A DNA stretch of 64,000 nt from Neomoorella stamsii (lineage in GTDB: Bacteria; Bacillota; DSM-521; Neomoorellales; Neomoorellaceae), in NCBI RefSeq assembly GCF_002995805.1, contig NZ_PVXL01000031.1, positions 1 through 64,000 of the forward strand, given 5' to 3'. The notes under the pieces were generated by a model that was not told the origin of the DNA, did no database searches, and saw only the letters and a program-made list of their open reading frames with translations. The translations under genes were made by a program, and so were the position numbers. Below are positions 17,690 through 25,977 of this stretch, in pieces (the stretch's first letter is position 1; the number at the start of each line of letters is the position of its first letter).

Positions 17690-19108
17690 ATGTTCAACTC
17701 CAAAAATATCCTGGCGGAAACACCCCGGCGCCAGCCTGAAGGGCTCAGGTGCGGTTTTGCGAAGTTGGGCCTGTGTTGTACTCGCTGTCCCCAGGGACCT
17801 TGCCGCATTGATCCTTTTGGTTATGGCGCCAGCCTGGGTGCCTGCGGCGCCGGGGCTGATAATCTGGCGGGACGGTCTACTTTAGAAAAGGTCCTGGCCG
17901 GTAGTGCCCTTTATTTGGAAGAAAGCTGGCAGCTGGAGACTGCTGTGACAGCTACTATTCCTGCCGGGAAATTAAGCCTGTGGAAAGATAGGGGTGTATG
18001 GCCTGGACCAGCAGGGGCCGAGATGGTTTCAGCTTTAGCCCGGGTTGCTCGTCCCGGCAGCAGCAGGCGGGAAGAATTGGAACTCAAGGCCATCCGCGTA
18101 GCCCTGGCGGCCTTTTATGCTGGCCTTGATCAACAGGAGAGGCTGTACAATGAAAGCTTCGGTTTAACTTCATTGACTACTGTTCCTGCCGGGCCTGGTC
18201 TGTTAAGTCCGGAAGTAGTATCGATCGTTATTGACGGTAGCCGTCCCCACCTGGCGGCAGCAATAAAAAAGCAAATTGCGGCCATGGCTACTCCAATAGA
18301 CAACTATGGTGCCAGGGGCATCCAGCTTATAGCAGCTGGCCGCGAGGGGGATTATTTAGCCTGGCGGCTGGGGCTGCCTTACCTGGGCAATGAAGCAGTC
18401 CTGCGGGAAACTATGGCGGCAGGTCTGGTGGACCTGGTAGCTATAGCAGACACCAGTGGTATCTTACTCCCCTTTCAATTGACCGGCAGCAGGATAAAAG
18501 GCGTAAATCTTAATGAAATTAAACCTGATGGTTCCAATTGGGAAGGCCTGGCCCGGGAGTTAATTCGTCAAGCCCTGGCAGCCCATCAGGAAGGCCAGGT
18601 AATCTCCAGTAATTTAGCGCTCAAGCCCCACCTCCTCTTGACAGGCTGGTCGCAAGACCGGGTGGAAATGGTGGCAGCAGAAGCCCTGGCCAAAAAGATG
18701 CGGGGGATAGCTTTACTTTTCCTTTGTGAAGGTACCCGAGCGGTTGACCTGGCTCGCCAGCTCCTGGAGGAAGGCTTCCTTGTCCTGGCTGGTGGTTGTG
18801 GCCTTGACGAATTGATTGCTGCCGGCTATATGGGGCAGGTTTTACATTTAGGCGGTTGCCGGGGCCTGGTCAGGGGACTGGCAGTGGCGGCGGCTGTTGA
18901 AGGGAAACTGCCGCTAAAAGTTTATTGGCCGGTTATTGGCTGTAGCCGGGCTTATCCGGGAATAGCCACGGTCATCGCCCATGGGGCTGAAGTTTTCTTA
19001 GCCAGACAGATGGCTGATTTTATCAGTCCGGGCACGGCCCGGCTTTTTGGCGCCATTTGCCATCCTGGTTCTACGGCGGAGGAGGTGGCAGCAGGATGGA
19101 CTACGTAA
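17690..19108 (+). CDS. short CooS-like (Ni-CO dehydrogenase superfamily) protein lacking catalytic residues
   Basis: A 472-residue protein against about 630 for CooS. The N-terminus keeps the full D/B-cluster pattern: C21 and C29 (D), C30, C33, C38 and C52 (B), all 18 positions below the numbering of the CODH-II enzyme. Of six C-cluster ligands, three have apparent counterparts (C346, C370 in LAGGC, C390 in LGGC). The positions for the His ligand (IDGSRP, 181-186), for the Cys in the CTGNE region (AAGREGD, 215-221) and for the Cys in VQCIMP (DTSGILLP, 254-261) are replaced. The catalytic His and Lys equivalents are also missing (LYLEES; SRAY). Normal Ni-Fe CO chemistry is therefore unlikely. 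The neighbours are the CooF-like and FAD oxidoreductase genes of the known cooF-cooS-FNOR arrangement. Function unknown. Confidence 0.8.
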   Translation: MFNSKNILAETPRRQPEGLRCGFAKLGLCCTRCPQGPCRIDPFGYGASLGACGAGADNLAGRSTLEKVLAGSALYLEESWQLETAVTATIPAGKLSLWKDRGVWPGPAGAEMVSALARVARPGSSRREELELKAIRVALAAFYAGLDQQERLYNESFGLTSLTTVPAGPGLLSPEVVSIVIDGSRPHLAAAIKKQIAAMATPIDNYGARGIQLIAAGREGDYLAWRLGLPYLGNEAVLRETMAAGLVDLVAIADTSGILLPFQLTGSRIKGVNLNEIKPDGSNWEGLARELIRQALAAHQEGQVISSNLALKPHLLLTGWSQDRVEMVAAEALAKKMRGIALLFLCEGTRAVDLARQLLEEGFLVLAGGCGLDELIAAGYMGQVLHLGGCRGLVRGLAVAAAVEGKLPLKVYWPVIGCSRAYPGIATVIAHGAEVFLARQMADFISPGTARLFGAICHPGSTAEEVAAGWTT

Positions 19109-20376
19109 TAGTTGGGAACAGTGCCGCCGCTGTTTTTGCCCTGGAGGCCATCCGCTGCGAGGATCCAGGGGGTAAGATTACGTTAATCTCCGCGGAAACA
19201 GGGCCACCATACTCGCGCTGCCTGCTGCCTTATTATCTTGAAGGGCAAATCCAGGAGGAAGGGCTGTGGATCCGGCCTCCTTCTTTCTATGAGGCCCTGG
19301 GAATCAGGACCTGCCTGGGCCAGCGGGCTGTTAAAGTGCGGCCGGCCTCCGGGGTGGTAGTCCTGGCCGGCGGCGAAGAAGTTCCTTATGACCGTTTGCT
19401 CATTGCTACCGGGGCGGCGGCCAGGATACCGCCCATTCCCGGCCGGGAAGCCCGTGGCGTTTTTACCTTCCGTAACCTGGAAGATGCCCGCCAGTTAAAG
19501 TCCTTTGCCATTAAGTGCCGGCAAACCGTCGTTATCGGCGGCGGCCTGGTAGGGGTGGAAGCTGCTGCCGCCCTGCGGAGCTTAGGGCTGGCAGTAACTA
19601 TTGTTGAGTTTTTACCCTATCTACTGCCCCAGGCTTTAGACGAGCGGGGCGCCGGCCTGGTAGCTGCAGCTTTACGGGCCAAGGGTATCGATTTAGCATT
19701 AGGCCGGCAGGTTACAGCCATCCTGGGTGGAGATAAGGTTACCGGCGTCAGCCTGGATGACGGCCGGGTTATCCCCTGCGAACTGGTAGTAGTAGGAGTG
19801 GGAGTTAAAACTAACTATGAATTGCTGGCGGATGCCGGTGCGGACATTAATGCCGGGATTATAGTTGATGATCATATGGCTACCAGTTTGCCAGATATTT
19901 ATGCTGCCGGTGATGTGGCCGAGCATTTCGACCTGGACCGTGGCGAAAGGGGTATAGTGGCCGTTTGGCCGAGTGCTGCCGCCCAGGGCAGGGTGGCTGG
20001 ATATAATATGGCGGGTTTGCCACGGGAGCACAGGGGATCTTTGGCTGTCAACGCCACGGAAATATGTGGTTTACCCCTGGCCAGTGCCGGCCTGCCGGCA
20101 GCTACAGGTGTTGATGATCGCGAGTACTTTACTTTAGACTCAACAACAATGACTTACCGCAAAATTGTTACCAGGAAGGGTCGCCTGGCGGGGATGACTT
20201 TAATTGGTGATCTCCGGGAAGCTGGAGTTATAACCGGGCTTATAGCCAGGGGGGCAGTAATAGAGGATCACGAAAAAGAATTTATTCAAGGTAATTTCGG
20301 GGTAGCCAGGCTGTGGCAACAATTCCGTAACCCTTCACGGCAAAGGTGGGGGAGGGTAGTGGCCAATGTATACTAA
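19096..20376 (+). CDS. FAD-dependent NAD(P)-oxidoreductase (CODH-associated FNOR type)
   Basis: A 426-residue two-dinucleotide-binding flavoprotein of the pyridine nucleotide-disulfide oxidoreductase class. FAD-binding VGNSAAA lies at the N-terminus, NAD(P)-binding VVIGGGLVGVEAA near residues 150-162, and the second FAD motif IYAAGDVAEH near 275. The start, ATG 19096, overlaps the CooS-like gene by 13 bases. Together with the CooF-like ferredoxin it forms the set that in CO-using bacteria links CODH to NAD(P)H; here it would link the altered CooS-like protein to NAD(P)H instead. Confidence 0.88.
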   Translation: MDYVIVGNSAAAVFALEAIRCEDPGGKITLISAETGPPYSRCLLPYYLEGQIQEEGLWIRPPSFYEALGIRTCLGQRAVKVRPASGVVVLAGGEEVPYDRLLIATGAAARIPPIPGREARGVFTFRNLEDARQLKSFAIKCRQTVVIGGGLVGVEAAAALRSLGLAVTIVEFLPYLLPQALDERGAGLVAAALRAKGIDLALGRQVTAILGGDKVTGVSLDDGRVIPCELVVVGVGVKTNYELLADAGADINAGIIVDDHMATSLPDIYAAGDVAEHFDLDRGERGIVAVWPSAAAQGRVAGYNMAGLPREHRGSLAVNATEICGLPLASAGLPAATGVDDREYFTLDSTTMTYRKIVTRKGRLAGMTLIGDLREAGVITGLIARGAVIEDHEKEFIQGNFGVARLWQQFRNPSRQRWGRVVANVY

Positions 20377-22477
20377 TCTATTACCACGCTATATCCGGCC
20401 GGCCCGGCGGCAGGAAGTTAGCGGGAGCAGTGAAACCAAAAGATTTGTGCGCAGTGTTTGTGGCCTTTGCAACGGCGGCTGTGGCCTGTTAGTTGCCCTG
20501 GATGCCCGGGGGAGGCTGGCGGGTATTTATGGTGACCCGGATAATCCCTGGAATAAAGGGCACATTTGCCCCAAACCCATGGAAACCGCCCAGATTTTAA
20601 ACAGCCCGGCACGGGTCCTTTATCCCTTAAAAAAGGAGCGGGGCCATTTCCGTCGCCTGAGCTGGGAAGAGGCCGTGGACCTGATTGCCGACCGCTGGGG
20701 GCAAGCCAGGAAAAATTACGGCAATGCTGCGGTGGCTGCTATTATTTCTAAAATCGGGGGGTCCCATAGCAAGTTTATTCATGGTATTTTTGCTGAACTC
20801 ACGGGACTGAGCTCCTATGGCACGTCCCCTATATGCTATGAATCAGAGCGGCGGGCCCGGATTTCCCTTTTTGGCTCAGCTGCAACTCCTAATCCCCTGG
20901 CGGATGTAATGGAGGCCAGGCTCTTGCTTTTAGCTGGCAATAACCTGGCCCAGACCAAGGCCGGCCAGTTTCACTGGGTGCAGGAGGCCAGGCGCCGGGG
21001 AACCAAAGTTATCGTTATCGATGTCCGCCAGACCGATACGGCCAGGCAGGCGGACCAGTTCCTCCCAATCCGGCCAGGTACTGACGCTGCCCTGGGGCTG
21101 GCCCTGCTATACATTATCATTACCCGCGAACTATATGACCGGGAGTTTGTGGCTGGCTTTACCCGGGGTTTTGCCGGCTTGGCTGCAGCCGTCCGGGAAT
21201 ATACACCAGAGTGGGCAGAGGCAATTACCGGAATTCCAGCCGCGGCCATCGAGCAACTGGCCAGGGACCTGGCTAACCTCAAACCGGGTCTTTTTTACCC
21301 CGGCCGGGGCTTGGCAACGGTCAGCAATGGGACGGGTGCCCTGCTGGCCTTTGAGGCCTTGATGGCCATTCTAGGTAATATCGGGAAACCCGGGGGCGGG
21401 ATTATTTCCCACATCGTCGATTATGGTAAAGTCCAAGGTCTAATTCCCCCAGATCTTATATCTAAGCCAGAAAAAAAACGGAATGCGCAAGAATTTTATG
21501 AGGCCATGTTAAGGGGAGAGATTAAAGTCCTCTACGTAGCCGGTAATCCGGCCGTTACCTGGCCGGCTTCCCGGCAGATGCGGGCGGCCCTGGAGAAAGT
21601 TGACCTGGTAATCAGCCATACCCTTTTAATGGACGATACAGCAACCTGCGCTGATATTGTCCTCCCGGCCACCCACTGGCTCGAGGAAGCTTCAGCCCAG
21701 GCCAGTGTTAATCGTGTCCTTCAGTGGCGGGAAGCTGTCCTGGAACCGCCAGGAGAAGCCAAATCGGCAGCTCAATTTTTCCGCCTCCTGGCAGGACGCT
21801 TGCATTTACCGGCCGAATATTTCCCACCCGACCCGGCCTCAAGCTGGGAATTGGAGCGCGAGTTTACACCGTCTATCAAGGGCATTACTATCGCGGCCTT
21901 GCGTTCTGCTGCCGGCGGGATAAGCTATCCTTTTCCTGCTGGTCAGGAGCCCCACCGGCGCCTATATGAAGACAAGAGCTTCCCAACTCCTTCTGGTAAG
22001 GTAGAGCTGGAACAAATTGATGCTAAAATTTTGGGAGCTCGTTATCCTTATTTTCAAGATATCTTGCAAGCTCCCGGGAACAGCCTGGAAAAGGTTACCG
22101 ATTACCCCTTCCTGCTAAGTACCGCCAAGGTGGCTTATCACTACCATACCCAGTGCCAGTACAGTAGCTGGGCGCGGGATTTGCAAGAACCCTGCCTGGA
22201 GATTAATGCTGACCTGGCAGCGGCCCTGGGTATTCGCCCGGGCGAAGAACTTATTGTCGAGACGGCCTATGGAGCCATTACTTTACCTGCCCGCCCGGTA
22301 CCGGGATTACCACCTAATTGTGTCTTTACCCAGCCCTATTACGGCCAGGCAGTCTTTAGCCGGGAGCCGGCCAATTCCCTCTTCCCGGCTCTTACCGATC
22401 CCGTCGGGGGCGGTTTTATGCATAAAAATCTCCAGTGCCGTATATCAAGGGCCCTGCCGGGGAGGGAAGGGAAATGA
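20366..22477 (+). CDS. molybdopterin (Mo/W-bisPGD) oxidoreductase catalytic subunit
   Basis: A 703-residue member of the formate dehydrogenase/DMSO reductase superfamily. The N-terminal [4Fe-4S] motif is C32-x2-C35-x3-C39-x28-C68, followed by the pterin-binding domains. A Cys in TSPICYES is the likely metal ligand. There is no twin-arginine signal, so it is cytoplasmic. Its start overlaps the flavoprotein gene by 11 bases, and its stop overlaps the next ferredoxin as ATGA. Formate dehydrogenase is not certain; aldehyde, sulfur-compound or hydroxyl-transfer relatives exist, and context gives a role tied to methyl-compound metabolism only. Confidence 0.87.
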   Translation: MYTNLLPRYIRPARRQEVSGSSETKRFVRSVCGLCNGGCGLLVALDARGRLAGIYGDPDNPWNKGHICPKPMETAQILNSPARVLYPLKKERGHFRRLSWEEAVDLIADRWGQARKNYGNAAVAAIISKIGGSHSKFIHGIFAELTGLSSYGTSPICYESERRARISLFGSAATPNPLADVMEARLLLLAGNNLAQTKAGQFHWVQEARRRGTKVIVIDVRQTDTARQADQFLPIRPGTDAALGLALLYIIITRELYDREFVAGFTRGFAGLAAAVREYTPEWAEAITGIPAAAIEQLARDLANLKPGLFYPGRGLATVSNGTGALLAFEALMAILGNIGKPGGGIISHIVDYGKVQGLIPPDLISKPEKKRNAQEFYEAMLRGEIKVLYVAGNPAVTWPASRQMRAALEKVDLVISHTLLMDDTATCADIVLPATHWLEEASAQASVNRVLQWREAVLEPPGEAKSAAQFFRLLAGRLHLPAEYFPPDPASSWELEREFTPSIKGITIAALRSAAGGISYPFPAGQEPHRRLYEDKSFPTPSGKVELEQIDAKILGARYPYFQDILQAPGNSLEKVTDYPFLLSTAKVAYHYHTQCQYSSWARDLQEPCLEINADLAAALGIRPGEELIVETAYGAITLPARPVPGLPPNCVFTQPYYGQAVFSREPANSLFPALTDPVGGGFMHKNLQCRISRALPGREGK

Positions 22478-23001
22478 TGGATTATATACTGCTGGTTGAT
22501 AGTGCTTTATGTATTAACTGCCAGGCCTGCACTATAGCCTGCCGGCAAGCTGGCAGCACCAATTACTCCTTACCCCGCTTGAAGGTGGATGGGAGTCGCC
22601 ATTATTCCTGCCACCACTGTGAGCAGCCGGCTTGCTGCGCGGTTTGTTCCGGCGGTGCCCTCATTAAAAATAAAGAGGGGATCGTTTTATGGGAGCGGGA
22701 TAATTGCCTGGGATGCAAATTATGTGTAGCTGCTTGCCCGCACGAGGCCATTAACTACAATTCCCTTTATAATGAGCCTGTGAAATGCACTTTTTGCTGG
22801 GAACGGCTGCAAAGAGGAGAGGAACCGGCTTGCAGCGCTGCCTGTACTACAGGAGCGCGCCGCTTTGGTAAAAAAGAAGATATACTGGCTCATTTCAGTA
22901 ACCGGCAAAAAGAATTAGCCTCCCGGGGGATCAAAGCGGTTGTAGAGGGGCTGGGGGATGGACAGGACGATAAAGTGTTATTCTTGAAAGCTTTAGGATA
23001 A
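22474..23001 (+). CDS. 4Fe-4S ferredoxin subunit (DmsB/HycB-like)
   Basis: A 175-residue ferredoxin with four cysteine groups: CINCQACTIAC, CHHCEQPACCAVC, CLGCKLCVAAC and CTFCWERLQRGEEPACSAAC. It is the expected electron-transfer partner of the molybdopterin subunit. The start ATG 22474 forms an ATGA overlap with its stop. Last gene of the operon. A C-terminal extension of about 45 residues lacks cysteines and has no recognised motif. Confidence 0.88.
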   Translation: MMDYILLVDSALCINCQACTIACRQAGSTNYSLPRLKVDGSRHYSCHHCEQPACCAVCSGGALIKNKEGIVLWERDNCLGCKLCVAACPHEAINYNSLYNEPVKCTFCWERLQRGEEPACSAACTTGARRFGKKEDILAHFSNRQKELASRGIKAVVEGLGDGQDDKVLFLKALG

Positions 23002-23042
23002 ATATTGGCTTACCTTACAGTGAAGAATCTATCCTCTAAAGC

Positions 23043-23069
23043 AGCGGCTTATCACCAGCCGCTTTTATT
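23043..23069 (+). terminator. terminator of the methyltransferase operon
   Basis: AGCGGCT pairs with AGCCGCT around a seven-base loop, followed by TTTATTTTA. It lies between the operon and the converging ABC permease gene. Confidence 0.75.
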
Positions 23070-23864
23070 TTACTCCTGCCGGCTGAAGGACCAGGAGCCC
23101 AGGATGCCCAGGAGGAGGGCCAGGCCGGTGACTACGGCCAGGTCAAAGCCGAGGCTGTAATGGACCAGGAATTGCAGCACCCGGGGGTCGGTACCGGTAT
23201 ATATCAGGTGCCTTAAAGCATCAACACCGTAGGTCAGGGGGTCGATTTGCATCAGGAAATTCATCCAGCCGGGCAGGTTGGTCATGGGGAACATGGCACC
23301 GCTCAGGAAAAAGAGGGGCATGACCAGGAAGTTCATAAACATCTGGAAGCCTTCCATGGTTGTCATGCGGCTGGCAATGGCGATGCCCAGGAAGGTCAGG
23401 CCCAGGGAAATGAGGAACAGGATGCCCAGGAGCTGGAGGATTAGGAGGGGAGTCAGGGATATCTTGATTAAGGGTGCCAGGAGGAGCATGATGGCGGCCT
23501 GGATGAGGGCCACGGTGCTGCCTCCCAGGGCTTTACCCAGGGCGGTGGCCCAGCGGGGTACCGGCGCCACCAGGACCTCTTTCAAAAAGCCGAACTCCCG
23601 GTCCCAGATGATGGAAACGCCGGAGAAAATGGAGGTAAAGAGGACGGACATCCCCAGGATGCCGGGATAAATGAACTGGACGTAGTTAACGGGGACGCCG
23701 GCCGGCACGCCCCGGAAGCCCATAGCCGCCGAGATCCCCTGGCCGACAATGAGCAGGTAAAGGAGTGGCTGGCCGATCATACCGATGATGCGGCTGCGTT
23801 CCCGGATGAAGCGGATAAATTCCCGGTACCAGATGGTGTAGATAGCCCGCAGGGCAGGTTGCAT
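23070..23864 (-). CDS. ABC-2 type transporter permease
   Basis: A 264-residue membrane protein with six hydrophobic segments, of the DrrB/NodJ-like ABC-2 permease class. It forms an exporter with the ATPase encoded 13 bases upstream. Typical segments are FLKEVLVAPVPRW near the middle and FFLSGAMFPM before the fifth segment. Substrates of such pairs include drugs and polysaccharides; nothing nearby specifies one. Confidence 0.9.
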   Translation of the reverse strand: MQPALRAIYTIWYREFIRFIRERSRIIGMIGQPLLYLLIVGQGISAAMGFRGVPAGVPVNYVQFIYPGILGMSVLFTSIFSGVSIIWDREFGFLKEVLVAPVPRWATALGKALGGSTVALIQAAIMLLLAPLIKISLTPLLILQLLGILFLISLGLTFLGIAIASRMTTMEGFQMFMNFLVMPLFFLSGAMFPMTNLPGWMNFLMQIDPLTYGVDALRHLIYTGTDPRVLQFLVHYSLGFDLAVVTGLALLLGILGSWSFSRQE

Positions 23865-23877
23865 GGGATGTTCCTCC

Positions 23878-24873
23878 TTAGTGCCGCCGGCGGCCGTGGC
23901 GGCGGTTCAGGCGCATGAGCTCGGCGGAGGAGATTTTATCTTCCCGTATGGCCCGGCCGGTGAGGTTTAAGAAAACGTCATCCAGGGTGGGGCGCCGCAA
24001 GGATATGCTGTTAATCTGCCCCCGGAAATCGGCAGCCACCCGGGGGATAAAGGTAGCACCGTCATCAACCTGCAGGCGCAGGCCTTCTTCGTCTTTAATG
24101 ACTTTGATGCCGTAGCGGGCGGCAATCTCCTGCTGCAGGCGGCAGTCATCAACAGTCATCATGGTGATCACATCGCCTCCCAGCTGGCGTTTCAGGTTAT
24201 CCGGCGTATCCAGGGCCTGGATGCGGCCATGGTCAATGATGGCGATGCGGTCACAGTTTTCCGCTTCGTCCATGTAGTGGGTGGTCATAAAGATGGTGAT
24301 GTTTTTCTCCCGGCGCAGGCGGTGGATGTGCTGCCAGATGGCGCTGCGGGTCTGGGGGTCCAGGCCGACCGTCGGTTCATCCAGGAAAAGAACTTTGGGG
24401 TGGTGCAGGAAGCCGCGGGCGATTTCCAGCCGCCGCCGCATGCCGCCGGAAAAGGTGCGGACGATATCCCGGCGGCGCCCGGCCAGATCCACCATGGCCA
24501 GTACTTCGTCCATGCGCTCTTTGATGGTCGACCGGGAGAGGCCGTAGAGGAGGCCGTGGAAACGCAAGTTTTCTTCGGCCGTCAGGCGGTCGTCCAGGGA
24601 GTTGTCCTGGAAGACCAGGCCGATGGCGCGGCGCACGGCATCCGGCTGGCGGGCAACATCAAAGCCGGCCAGGGTGACCCGGCCGCTGGTGGGCTTGAGC
24701 AGGGTACAGAGCATTTTGATGGTGGTCGATTTACCGGCTCCATTTGGCCCCAGGAAGCCGAAGATCTCCCCCTCTTCGACGTTAAAGGTCACCCCGGCGA
24801 CGGCTTCCAGGCCGTTAAAGCGCTTGACCAGGTCCTGGACAAGGATTATGGGCACGGGATTTCTTCCCTTCAT
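23878..24873 (-). CDS. ABC-2 type transporter ATP-binding protein
   Basis: A 331-residue DrrA-like ATPase. Walker A GPNGAGKST, Q-loop FQDNSLD, signature FSGGMRRRLEIA and Walker B VLFLDEPTVGLDP are all present, and a C-terminal domain of about 90 residues follows as in drug-resistance exporters. It powers the permease downstream. Two starts are possible: ATG 24873 without a good ribosome site, or GTG 24855, which has AAGGGAAG about ten bases upstream and would remove six residues. Confidence 0.92.
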   Translation of the reverse strand: MKGRNPVPIILVQDLVKRFNGLEAVAGVTFNVEEGEIFGFLGPNGAGKSTTIKMLCTLLKPTSGRVTLAGFDVARQPDAVRRAIGLVFQDNSLDDRLTAEENLRFHGLLYGLSRSTIKERMDEVLAMVDLAGRRRDIVRTFSGGMRRRLEIARGFLHHPKVLFLDEPTVGLDPQTRSAIWQHIHRLRREKNITIFMTTHYMDEAENCDRIAIIDHGRIQALDTPDNLKRQLGGDVITMMTVDDCRLQQEIAARYGIKVIKDEEGLRLQVDDGATFIPRVAADFRGQINSISLRRPTLDDVFLNLTGRAIREDKISSAELMRLNRRHGRRRH

Positions 24874-24939
24874 TCTACTTGAAAACTAATTTTATCAATG
24901 TATCCAGGCAGAATCAAGAATCAAGTTTCCTTTTGAGTT

Positions 24940-24978
24940 CTCGAAAGAAAAAGGGGCCAGAATTAACATAAAGCCCCT
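24940..24978 (-). terminator. terminator of the dehalogenase operon
   Basis: On the minus strand AGGGGC pairs with GCCCCT and is followed by TTTTTCTTTC. It lies about 90 bases after the last gene of the operon. The rest of 24979-25067 shows only a small GCCCG/CGGGC hairpin. Confidence 0.6.
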
Positions 24979-25067
24979 CAACTGAGACGTAAAATATAAA
25001 ATAACTTTGCACCTCATTTATCGCCCGTACTCAGCGGGCCACTGGCTATACACATGCCGCAGCGTTT

Positions 25068-25457
25068 TTAAGGACGAGTTATATCGCCCTTAAATATGCG
25101 AATCACCATTTTGTTCGGCATGCAGATGATGGCTTCTCCCGGCCGGGATATGGGGCCCATTTTACTGCAGATGCCCAGGGGGCAAAGTTCCGCGGGCATG
25201 GGGAGGATACTGATAGTACCACGGTTAAAAACAACCCGGGCTATACCCCCTCGCTTTAGTGGGACCGCTATCTCCCGGCTATCGTCTGTGGCTAAAAGCC
25301 TCCCTGTAGCATATCGTTGGCCTGCCAGGGTTATTTCCCAATAGAGTTCGCCTTCAGGTTCTGGTCGAGCATTAGCCCGTACTATCCATGCAGTAGACCC
25401 CAGGACGAGGACTAAAAGCGCTAACGTCAGCAGGGTATTAATTCTTTTAGTGGTCAT
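25068..25457 (-). CDS. NusG domain II-containing protein
   Basis: A 129-residue protein with one N-terminal membrane segment and an extracytoplasmic NusG-II domain that carries CPLGIC and a second Cys in IICMPN. Such proteins usually lie beside ApbE, Gx-transporter and FMN-binding redox genes such as Rnf clusters; their exact role is not established. The ATG at 25457 is taken; the GTG at 25466 is possible. The start overlaps the preceding gene, so translation is coupled. Confidence 0.8.
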   Translation of the reverse strand: MTTKRINTLLTLALLVLVLGSTAWIVRANARPEPEGELYWEITLAGQRYATGRLLATDDSREIAVPLKRGGIARVVFNRGTISILPMPAELCPLGICSKMGPISRPGEAIICMPNKMVIRIFKGDITRP

Positions 25458-25977
25458 GTGCTTCACCCCGGTTAATCAGGTAACCCAGGGAGGCCTGCAA
25501 TTTGTGGGCTATTGTTCCGGTTAAAGCACCAGCCGGGACGGCAAATAAGATCAGTATCGGCAGGTAGTAGAGGATGCCCCTGCCAATAAAGATATAAGCT
25601 ATCGCCAGCTGGCAGAGGTTGTGGGTGATAGCCCCGGCAACCCCGAGCAGCCGCGGGTCTATTTCTCGATTTACCTGTAGTAAAAGAGCCATAAGGATGG
25701 TGCTGCCCGTGCCGCCGGCCAGACTCATCCAGAAAGCCATAGCCAGAAAGTTGCCGCCGAAAAAGGAGGCCAGCAGGATGCGAAGAAGGGTCACCACCAG
25801 GGCCGGGCGCCACCCTTCCGTTAGCAGGAGCAGCAACGCTACCACATTGGCCAATCCCAATTTTGCTCCCGGGGGTCCCCATCCCACCAGGAATAGGTTT
25901 TCCACCAGGTGTAGAGCTAGGGCCAGCGCCGTAAAGACCCCAATCAGGACCATATTTTGCGTGTCATTTCTGACCAC
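25447..25977 (-). CDS. Gx transporter family protein
   Basis: A membrane protein of about 176 residues with five or six hydrophobic segments and the GPPGAKLGLANVVALLLL block of the family often annotated as heptaprenyl diphosphate synthase component I. It resembles substrate-binding ECF transporter subunits, and is commonly found with ApbE and NusG-II proteins, so a flavin-precursor transport role is a reasonable inference. GTG 25977 is preferred because GGAG lies eight bases upstream; TTG 25992 is the alternative. Confidence 0.75.
   Translation of the reverse strand: MVRNDTQNMVLIGVFTALALALHLVENLFLVGWGPPGAKLGLANVVALLLLLTEGWRPALVVTLLRILLASFFGGNFLAMAFWMSLAGGTGSTILMALLLQVNREIDPRLLGVAGAITHNLCQLAIAYIFIGRGILYYLPILILFAVPAGALTGTIAHKLQASLGYLINRGEAHDH

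Noticed and set aside
17690..19108. Annotation as a working carbon monoxide dehydrogenase
   Set aside because: The His and two Cys C-cluster ligands and the catalytic His/Lys equivalents are absent by manual alignment.
24229..24882. 217-residue plus-strand reading frame
   Set aside because: Antisense shadow of the ABC ATPase gene; GC-rich third positions of the real gene create it.
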